A stretch of DNA of 19,362 nucleotides from VFJL01 sp043721435 (GTDB lineage: Bacteria > Pseudomonadota > Gammaproteobacteria > Burkholderiales > Nitrosomonadaceae), in contig JAYSQR010000067.1 in NCBI GenBank assembly GCA_043721435.1, positions 1 to 19,362 of the forward strand, in the 5' to 3' direction. A model generated the notes under the pieces. It worked only from the letters and a program-made list of their open reading frames with translations. It searched no databases and was not told the origin of the DNA. The position numbers and the translations under genes were made by a program. This document shows, one piece after another, positions 14,737-19,362 of the stretch. Position 1 is the first letter of the stretch; each line of letters begins with the position of its first letter.

Positions 14737-15861
14737 TTAGAGCAGAACCAGATTATCTCGATGGATCAGTTCCGGCTCGTCCACGTAGCCCAGGATGACC
14801 TCGATTTCATTGCTTGCCCGCTGTAAAATATTTTTGGTTTCTGCGGCGCTGTAATTAATCAGTCCACGGGCAATTTCCCGGCCTGCCGGGTCAAGGCAAA
14901 TTACTACTTCGCCACGTTCGAAATCACCACTGACGTTGATCACGCCTATCGGCAGCAGGCTCTTGCCACCGGTTATGAGCGCTTTTACCGCACCGGCATC
15001 CAGTGTGACTTTGCCACGCATTTGCAGGTGATCGGCGAGCCATTGTTTGCGTGCTGCCAGCGGCATGGTTTCCGCCAGCAGTTGGGTACCGATGGCTTCT
15101 CCTTGGGCAAGACGGATCAGCACCTCAGTTTCATGTCCTGATGCGATGACCGTGTGCGCGCCGCTACGTGCTGCGCGTTTCGCCGCAATCACCTTGGTCA
15201 GCATGCCACCGCGGCTGATATCGCTGCCGACACCGCCAGCCATTGTTTCCAACGCCGGATCACCGGCCCTAGCTTCGTCTATCAGTGTGGCTTGCGCATC
15301 CTTGCGCGGGTCAGCCGTGAATAACCCGGCCTGGTCGGTGAGTATCACCAACACATCGGCTTCGATCAGATTGGTTACCAGTGCGGCCAGCGTGTCGTTG
15401 TCGCCGAAGCGAATCTCATCGGTCGCCACCGTGTCATTCTCATTGATGACAGGGATGACTTTCAGACTCAACAGCGTGGTCAGGGTCGAGCGAGCATTGA
15501 GGTAGCGCTTGCGGTCGGATAAATCCTCATGCGTGAGCAGCACTTGTGCAGCCTGCAGTTCATGGCCGCGGAAGCAGGACTCATAAGCCTGCACCAATCC
15601 CATCTGCCCGACTGCAGCAGCAGCCTGCAATTCATGCAACGCATGCGGACGTTTTTTCCAGTTCAGCCGTTGCATGCCTTCGGCTATTGCACCGGAAGAA
15701 ACCAGCACAACTTCCTTGCCCATCTGCTTGAGTCCGGCAATCTGCGCGGCCCAGCGTGACAGTGCGGCATGATCGAGTCCTTGTCCCTGATTGGTGACGA
15801 GACTACTGCCGACTTTGATAACAATACGGCGGGATTGTTTTAAAACTGACTGCATAACCAT
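14737..15861 (-). CDS. proB: Glutamate 5-kinase
   Basis: ProB phosphorylates glutamate to glutamyl 5-phosphate, the first and feedback-controlled step of proline synthesis. The 374-residue length includes the N-terminal amino-acid kinase domain and a C-terminal PUA domain (about 285-365). Visible motifs: IVIKVGSSLV (13-22), VVLVSSGAIAEGM, VIPVINENDTVATDE, FGDNDTLAALVTNL and GTGGxxTK-like GGVGSDISRGGMLTK. The start ATG at 15861 has GGAA close by; ATG at 15855 is equally possible. It follows obgE by 51 bases, probably in one transcript. No proA is present in the window. Confidence 0.96.
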   Translation of the reverse strand: MVMQSVLKQSRRIVIKVGSSLVTNQGQGLDHAALSRWAAQIAGLKQMGKEVVLVSSGAIAEGMQRLNWKKRPHALHELQAAAAVGQMGLVQAYESCFRGHELQAAQVLLTHEDLSDRKRYLNARSTLTTLLSLKVIPVINENDTVATDEIRFGDNDTLAALVTNLIEADVLVILTDQAGLFTADPRKDAQATLIDEARAGDPALETMAGGVGSDISRGGMLTKVIAAKRAARSGAHTVIASGHETEVLIRLAQGEAIGTQLLAETMPLAARKQWLADHLQMRGKVTLDAGAVKALITGGKSLLPIGVINVSGDFERGEVVICLDPAGREIARGLINYSAAETKNILQRASNEIEVILGYVDEPELIHRDNLVLL

Positions 15862-15912
15862 GTTCCGAATTAATCCAGTTAACCGCTGGTACGTTTCAAC
15901 GAATAAGATAAA

Positions 15913-16950
15913 TCAGTCACCTGATGCATCAGATTCTCTGGATTCCTGCTCCAGATGTTCCATGATGGCGTAGGTCAACTCCTTGCAGCCTTCACCGGTG
16001 AGCGCGGAAATGATAAAGCTTTTCCCCTTCCAGCCCAAGCTGCGAATGAGTTTCTTGCAAATCTTTTCGCGTTCATCCGCAGGCAGCATGTCGGTTTTAT
16101 TGAGCACCAGCCAGCGTGGCTTCTGGTAGAGCGATTCATCGTATTTCCTCAGCTCTTGTACGATAGCTTTGGCCTCACGCACGGGATCGATGCTTTCATC
16201 CAGCGGTGCGACATCCACTAAATGCAGCAACAGGCGGGTGCGGACGAGGTGCTTGAGGAAGCGGTGTCCCAGCCCGGCGCCTTCCGCCGCGCCTTCGATC
16301 AGGCCGGGGATATCTGCCATTACAAAACTGCGGTTCTGATCTACTCGTACCATACCCAGATTGGGATGCAGTGTAGTGAAAGGGTAGTCCGCTACTTTGG
16401 GACGGGCGGCGGAGACGGCGCGGATCAGAGTGGATTTGCCTGCGTTGGGCATACCCAGGAGTCCCACATCCGCCAGCACCTTGAGTTCCAGCTTAAGATC
16501 GAATTCCTGTCCCGGTTCGCCAAAGGTGAATTGACGTGGTGCGCGGTTGGTGCTGGATTTGAAGTGCAGATTGCCGATTCCGCCCGCGCCGCCTTTTGCC
16601 AGCAGGGATTTTTGTTGATGCTGCTTGAGATCGGCGACGATCTCACCGGTAGCAATATTGGTGATGACCGTGCCGACCGGCATGCGCAACACGATGTCCT
16701 CGGCGCCCTTGCCATAACGATCCGCGCCGCGGCCGTTCTCGCCTTTTTTGGCACGATGCAAGCGCGCAAAGCGATAATCCACCAGGGTGTTGATGTTGCG
16801 GTCGGCAATGGCAAAAATGCTGCCACCATGCCCACCATCGCCGCCATCCGGCCCGCCCCTCGGGATGAATTTTTCCCGGCGGAAACTGGCTGAGCCGTCA
16901 CCGCCTTTGCCGGCAACTACCTGGATTACTGCTTCGTCTATAAATTTCAT
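15913..16950 (-). CDS. obgE: GTPase Obg (ribosome assembly)
   Basis: An essential GTPase linked to 50S ribosome assembly and stringent response. The glycine-rich Obg fold fills residues 1-158 (GKGGDGSASFRREKFIPRGG, GGAGGIGNLHFKSSTNR). The G domain shows G1 GMPNAGKST (166-174), switch I DYPFTTLHPNLG (188-199), G3 DIPGLIEGA (213-221) and G4 NKTD (284-287). At 345 residues it lacks the extra C-terminal OCT domain, as in other proteobacteria with acidic short tails (here QESRESDASGD). No strong Shine-Dalgarno. It lies downstream of rpmA but is separated from it by an intrinsic terminator, so it is expressed by read-through or its own promoter. Confidence 0.97.
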   Translation of the reverse strand: MKFIDEAVIQVVAGKGGDGSASFRREKFIPRGGPDGGDGGHGGSIFAIADRNINTLVDYRFARLHRAKKGENGRGADRYGKGAEDIVLRMPVGTVITNIATGEIVADLKQHQQKSLLAKGGAGGIGNLHFKSSTNRAPRQFTFGEPGQEFDLKLELKVLADVGLLGMPNAGKSTLIRAVSAARPKVADYPFTTLHPNLGMVRVDQNRSFVMADIPGLIEGAAEGAGLGHRFLKHLVRTRLLLHLVDVAPLDESIDPVREAKAIVQELRKYDESLYQKPRWLVLNKTDMLPADEREKICKKLIRSLGWKGKSFIISALTGEGCKELTYAIMEHLEQESRESDASGD

Positions 16951-16983
16951 GGGATGGTTTTTTTCAATTCAGGTGCCACAAAC

Positions 16984-17015
16984 AAAAAAGCCCTATCGCG
17001 CTGGACAGGGCTTTT
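16984..17015 (-). terminator. Intrinsic terminator between rpmA and obgE
   Basis: On the minus strand AAAAGCCCT and AGGGCTTTT form a perfect 9-pair stem around a 12-base loop, followed by TTTTTTG. Stem arms on the plus strand are 16986-16994 and 17007-17015. It lies 20 bases after the rpmA stop, and should reduce transcription from the strong rplU promoter into obgE-proB. Confidence 0.85.
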
Positions 17016-17034
17016 CGTGGTGGGCTGCTTAACT

Positions 17035-17292
17035 TTAGACCGGTACGATGCTTACCGTTTTGCGCTGTGCCGGGCCTTTTACATAGAAATTTACTTTGCC
17101 GGTAATCTTGGCGAACAGCGTGTGGTCTTTGCCCATGCCCACGTTGTCGCCCGGATGGATCTGGGTGCCCCGCTGGCGAATGATGATGCTGCCCGCAGGT
17201 ATCAGTTCGCCACCGTAGCTTTTAACACCCAGGCGTTTGGAATGTGAGTCGCGGCCATTTCTGGAGCTGCCGCCTGCTTTTTTATGTGCCAT
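17035..17292 (-). CDS. rpmA: 50S ribosomal protein L27
   Basis: L27 of the large subunit, whose N-terminus reaches the peptidyl-transferase centre. The 85-residue length and MAHKKAGGSSRNGRDSHSKR start are exact family features; GGELIPAGSIIIRQRGT and NVGMGKDHTLFAK follow. It lacks the N-terminal cleaved extension found in Firmicutes. AAGGAG lies eight bases before the ATG. It follows rplU by 12 bases in the standard rplU-rpmA order. Confidence 0.98.
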   Translation of the reverse strand: MAHKKAGGSSRNGRDSHSKRLGVKSYGGELIPAGSIIIRQRGTQIHPGDNVGMGKDHTLFAKITGKVNFYVKGPAQRKTVSIVPV

Positions 17293-17304
17293 GGTAAGCT
17301 CTCC

Positions 17305-17616
17305 TTATGCTGAAATGCCGGTGATCTGGATCTCGGTGTAATTCTGCCGATGTCCCTGATGCTTCTGGTAATGCTTGCGCCGGCGCATTTTGAAAATGCG
17401 CACCTTATCGTGCCGGCCTTGTCCCAGCACAGTTGCCTTGACTGTGGCGCCAAGCACCAGAGGTTTGCCCATAGAGATCTTGTCGCCATCAGCGACCATC
17501 AATACCTGGTCAATCACCAGTTCACTGCCGGCGTCTGCTTCTATCTGCTCTATTTTAAGTTTTTCACCGGCTTCAACGCGGTATTGTTTACCGCCGGTTT
17601 TTATGACCGCATACAT
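17305..17616 (-). CDS. rplU: 50S ribosomal protein L21
   Basis: L21 binds 23S rRNA in the large subunit. Starting at 17616 gives MYAVIKTGGKQYRVEAG and 103 residues, the same length as E. coli L21. An upstream in-frame ATG at 17628 would add four residues, but the GGAG inside that extension is the ribosome binding site, six bases before the chosen ATG. The C-terminal block FKMRRRKHYQKHQGHRQNYT is typical. It is the first gene of the rplU-rpmA unit. Confidence 0.97.
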   Translation of the reverse strand: MYAVIKTGGKQYRVEAGEKLKIEQIEADAGSELVIDQVLMVADGDKISMGKPLVLGATVKATVLGQGRHDKVRIFKMRRRKHYQKHQGHRQNYTEIQITGISA

Positions 17617-17651
17617 GTCGGACTCCATATGTTGCTTTTACTAAAGCGCGG

Positions 17652-17680
17652 ATTATACATAGCCAGACCCATCAGGTCAA
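17652..17680 (-). promoter_or_regulatory. Sigma-70 promoter of rplU-rpmA
   Basis: On the minus strand TTGACC (17675-17680) and an exact TATAAT (17652-17657) are separated by 17 bases. The expected transcription start is near 17645, about 30 bases before the rplU start codon. No L21 leader structure was recognised. Confidence 0.85.
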
Positions 17681-17737
17681 AGGCTTGTTGTGAATGAAGA
17701 TTGTGCGGAAAACGCAGAATTGTCTGTACTGTCGAGC

Positions 17738-17767
17738 TTGACACACCAGTGAGGACGTTCCTAACAT
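17738..17767 (+). promoter_or_regulatory. Possible sigma-70 promoter of ispB
   Basis: An exact TTGACA (17738-17743) is followed after 18 bases by TAACAT (17762-17767), four of six matches to TATAAT. The expected start lies about 18 bases before the ispB GTG. Confidence 0.5.
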
Positions 17768-17791
17768 GGCAGCTTTTTCGCAGGTATCGCC

Positions 17792-18760
17792 GTGTCGATT
17801 GAACATATCAGAAGTCTAATTGCCTCGGACATGGGTGCCGTGGATGAGGTTATCCGCGAGAAACTCTATTCGCACGTGGCGCTCATCCGTCAGGTAAGCG
17901 AATACATCATCAACAGCGGAGGAAAAAGGCTGCGGCCAGCGCTGGTGATTCTGTCTGCCGGTACCTTCAACTATTCGGGCAAACGCCAGCACGATCTTGC
18001 GGCGGTCGTGGAGTTCATCCATACCGCGACCCTGTTGCACGACGACGTGGTGGATGCATCCGAATTACGGCGCAGCAAGGCGACCGCCAATGCCTTGTTC
18101 GGCAACGCAGCCAGCGTACTGGTGGGGGATTTTCTTTATTCACGTGCGTTCCAGATGATGGTGGAAGTGGACAATATGCGCGTCATGCAGGTGCTGGCCG
18201 ACGCCACCAATACGATAGCCGAGGGTGAAGTATTGCAGTTGCTCAACTGCCGCAACCCTGATGTCGATGAGGAAAATTATCTGCGGGTAATCCGTTACAA
18301 AACCGCCAAACTGTTCGAGGCAGCAACCCGGTTGGGGGCAATTCTCGGCAACGCCACGCCGGCAGAGGAAGAGGCGATGGCCGCCTATGGCATGCATCTT
18401 GGTACCGCGTTTCAATTGACTGACGACATGCTGGATTACTCCGGTGATTATCATGACACCGGCAAAAATCTGGGAGATGATCTGGCTGAAGGCAAACCTA
18501 CGCTGCCACTGATTTATGCGATGAGAACGGGTTCAAGTGAACAGGCCGCAATCATCCGCAACGCCATTGAGCAGGGTGGAGAAGGGGGGTTTCAGCCGGT
18601 ATTGCAGGTTATCCAGCAGACCGGTGCGCTGGATTACGCGCGGCAGCGGGCGCAGGCCGAATCCGATATTGCATCGGCGACGATTGCATCGCTGCCAAAT
18701 TCTAATTACAAAGAATGTTTGTTACAATTAGCTGTTTTCGCGGTGGCACGAAATTATTAG
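17792..18760 (+). CDS. ispB: Octaprenyl (polyprenyl) diphosphate synthase
   Basis: A trans-long-chain prenyl transferase that makes the side chain of ubiquinone from FPP and IPP. The 322-residue length and motifs fit: GGKRLRPALV (43-52), first aspartate-rich motif LLHDDVVDAS (81-90), GDFLYSRAF (112-120), second motif QLTDDMLDY (208-216) and GKNLGDDLAEGKPTLP. Chain length (C40 likely) cannot be read with certainty. The start is GTG at 17792 with AGG eight bases upstream; the ATG at 17766 is out of frame. It is divergent from rplU, the usual betaproteobacterial arrangement. Confidence 0.94.
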   Translation: MSIEHIRSLIASDMGAVDEVIREKLYSHVALIRQVSEYIINSGGKRLRPALVILSAGTFNYSGKRQHDLAAVVEFIHTATLLHDDVVDASELRRSKATANALFGNAASVLVGDFLYSRAFQMMVEVDNMRVMQVLADATNTIAEGEVLQLLNCRNPDVDEENYLRVIRYKTAKLFEAATRLGAILGNATPAEEEAMAAYGMHLGTAFQLTDDMLDYSGDYHDTGKNLGDDLAEGKPTLPLIYAMRTGSSEQAAIIRNAIEQGGEGGFQPVLQVIQQTGALDYARQRAQAESDIASATIASLPNSNYKECLLQLAVFAVARNY

Positions 18761-18828
18761 AGCGCCTCGATAAACTCGAAATCCAGAAAGCCTTTTCCCG
18801 GCCGGACAATCTGAGGGAAACAGGCAAG

Positions 18829-18856
18829 TTGCAGAACAGGTACCCAATTTTATAGC
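18829..18856 (+). promoter_or_regulatory. Probable promoter of tRNA-Pro
   Basis: TTGCAG (18829-18834) and TATAGC (18851-18856) are separated by 16 bases, about 18 bases before the mature tRNA. The GCGGGACC just after the -10 is a GC-rich discriminator as in stably expressed RNA genes. Confidence 0.5.
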
Positions 18857-18874
18857 GGGACCATTAATCGTTTT

Positions 18875-18951
<77 letters not shown>

Positions 18952-18956
18952 ATAAT

Positions 18957-18989
18957 ATCAAGGACTTAACCGAAATCCTTGATTCTTTT
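18957..18989 (+). terminator. Possible terminator of tRNA-Pro
   Basis: ATCAAGGA (18957-18964) and TCCTTGAT (18976-18983) form a perfect 8-pair stem with an 11-base loop, followed by TCTTTTC. The stem is fairly AT-rich and the T-run is interrupted. It overlaps the end of the recombinase remnant on the other strand, so the sequence may have another origin. Confidence 0.45.
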
Positions 18990-19158
18990 CGCGCTCAGCG
19001 TAACTGGAACGTAACCGATCCAGCACGCCAACAGCGAACTTCAGCTTATCCATTGCCAGATGCACGTAACGCTCGGTCATCTCGATGCTCGAGTGGCCTC
19101 GAGTGGTCAGGAACGTCCCACACTTCCATTAACGGAACGCCTTGCTTTGCACCATCGA
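18958..19158 (-). pseudogene. Tyrosine recombinase/integrase, C-terminal remnant
   Basis: The minus-strand frame ending at 18958 reads GHSSIEMTERYVHLAMDKL and on to a stop. This is the terminal block of a phage/island integrase, with the catalytic tyrosine in MTERYVHLA. Upstream, QGVPLMEVWDVPDHS (about 19144-19099) lies in a different frame. The two are joined if one unit of a 10-base tandem duplication (CTCGAGTGGC / CTCGAGTGGT, 19088-19107) is removed, giving ...VPDHSSIEMTERY. Further upstream the frame is again broken and the Arg/His catalytic boxes are not seen. The gene is therefore dead and truncated. It points toward the tRNA-Pro 3' end 7 bases away, the usual position of an integrase beside its attachment site. 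Confidence 0.8.
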
Positions 19159-19267
19159 GCCCTGAGTTTATCGATCCCAGTTTGCTTGCAGCCTCTCTGA
19201 AAACTGTTTTGCATGTACTTCCCTCGCTCCCCATTCTTGTGTGCGAACACCCAGGGCGATCACCGAC
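19159..19267. other. Stretch without a recognisable gene between recombinase remnant and IS
   Basis: No intact reading frame with a family signature is seen on either strand. On the minus strand one frame stays open for about 28 codons (GVRTQEWGAREVHAKQF...) before a TAA, and may be scrambled upstream recombinase or island DNA. The segment ends where the IS terminal repeat begins at 19268. Confidence 0.4.
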
Positions 19268-19362
19268 TGAGCGAGGCCCACTTTTGTGGACGGGCAAGTT
19301 GATGTTACTTTATCAACTTGTTAGGAGAATCCATGAAACGTATCCCTCGTCGTATTTTCACC
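19268..19362 (+). mobile_element. Left end of an IS3-family insertion sequence (truncated by window edge)
   Basis: The left terminal repeat runs 19268-19299, beginning TGAGCGAGG and ending GTGGACGGGCAAGT. It matches the inverted right-end repeat at 66-97 at 26 of 32 positions. The OrfA start follows 33 bases further on. The copy has the same orientation as the one at the start of the window. It interrupts the recombinase remnant area behind tRNA-Pro. The remaining body lies outside the window. Confidence 0.8.
19333..19362 (+). CDS. IS3-family transposase OrfA, first ten codons
   Basis: MKRIPRRIFT runs off the window end. AGGAG lies five bases before the ATG. A short basic start of this kind, followed by an 'EEFK.EAV' helix-turn-helix, is common in IS3-family OrfA proteins; the helix-turn-helix itself is not visible here. 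The identification rests mainly on its position inside the terminal repeat and on the OrfB end at base 1. Confidence 0.7.
   Translation, partial: MKRIPRRIFT

Noticed and set aside
16222..16893. A 223-codon frame opposite obgE
   Set aside because: It is antisense to a strongly conserved gene, and long antisense frames are expected at this base composition.
19046..19297. An 83-codon minus-strand frame beginning in the IS left end
   Set aside because: Its middle is a frame-shifted piece of the recombinase remnant; its start lies in the IS repeat. It is not an intact gene.

Overview
The window looks like a betaproteobacterial chromosome, most likely from the order Nitrosomonadales. Two conserved neighbourhoods point there: ispB | rplU-rpmA-obgE-proB with a CNP1-family gene beyond proB, and a dapC-dapD-dapE-prmB cluster. 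A TIGR04073-type (exosortase-associated) protein and a rubrerythrin / Fe-S protein / DUF3501 gene set fit the same assignment. This is inferred from gene content, not from a database search, and genus cannot be fixed.

Both edges fall inside copies of one IS3-family insertion sequence in the same orientation. Bases 1-97 hold the end of OrfB and the right terminal repeat. Bases 19268-19362 hold the left terminal repeat and the first ten codons of OrfA. The two terminal repeats match at 26 of 32 positions by hand alignment. The near-equal 97 and 95 bases suggest an assembly contig that breaks at a multi-copy IS.

Region 1 (98-2302) is accessory DNA. It holds a HEPN-domain gene bracketed by two related ~115-base repeats that can fold like integron attC sites, then a BrnT/BrnA toxin-antitoxin pair. 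Region 2 (2299-6199, minus strand) holds a small TIGR04073-like secreted protein, an exported polysaccharide deacetylase-like protein, the potassium transporter Kup and a small four-helix membrane protein. Region 3 (6212-10391, minus) is dapC-dapD-dapE-prmB: three consecutive enzymes of the succinylase lysine/diaminopimelate pathway plus the ribosomal protein L3 methyltransferase. Region 4 (10484-14656, plus) has a DMT-family permease, then rubrerythrin, a two-cluster Fe-S/CCG protein, DUF3501 and a CNP1-like exported protein; the middle three are probably a redox or peroxide-related unit. Region 5 (14737-17616, minus) is rplU-rpmA-(terminator)-obgE-proB, with a clear sigma-70 promoter before rplU. 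Region 6 has ispB (plus), tRNA-Pro(CGG), and directly behind the tRNA a decayed tyrosine-recombinase gene, the footprint of an element that once integrated there.

Most of the window is ordinary core genome. The parts worth a second look are the HEPN cassette-like locus, the recombinase pseudogene with a 10-base tandem duplication at the tRNA, the paired GC palindromes, and the unusual start region of kup. I did not find a convincing large undescribed system, CRISPR array or biosynthetic cluster.
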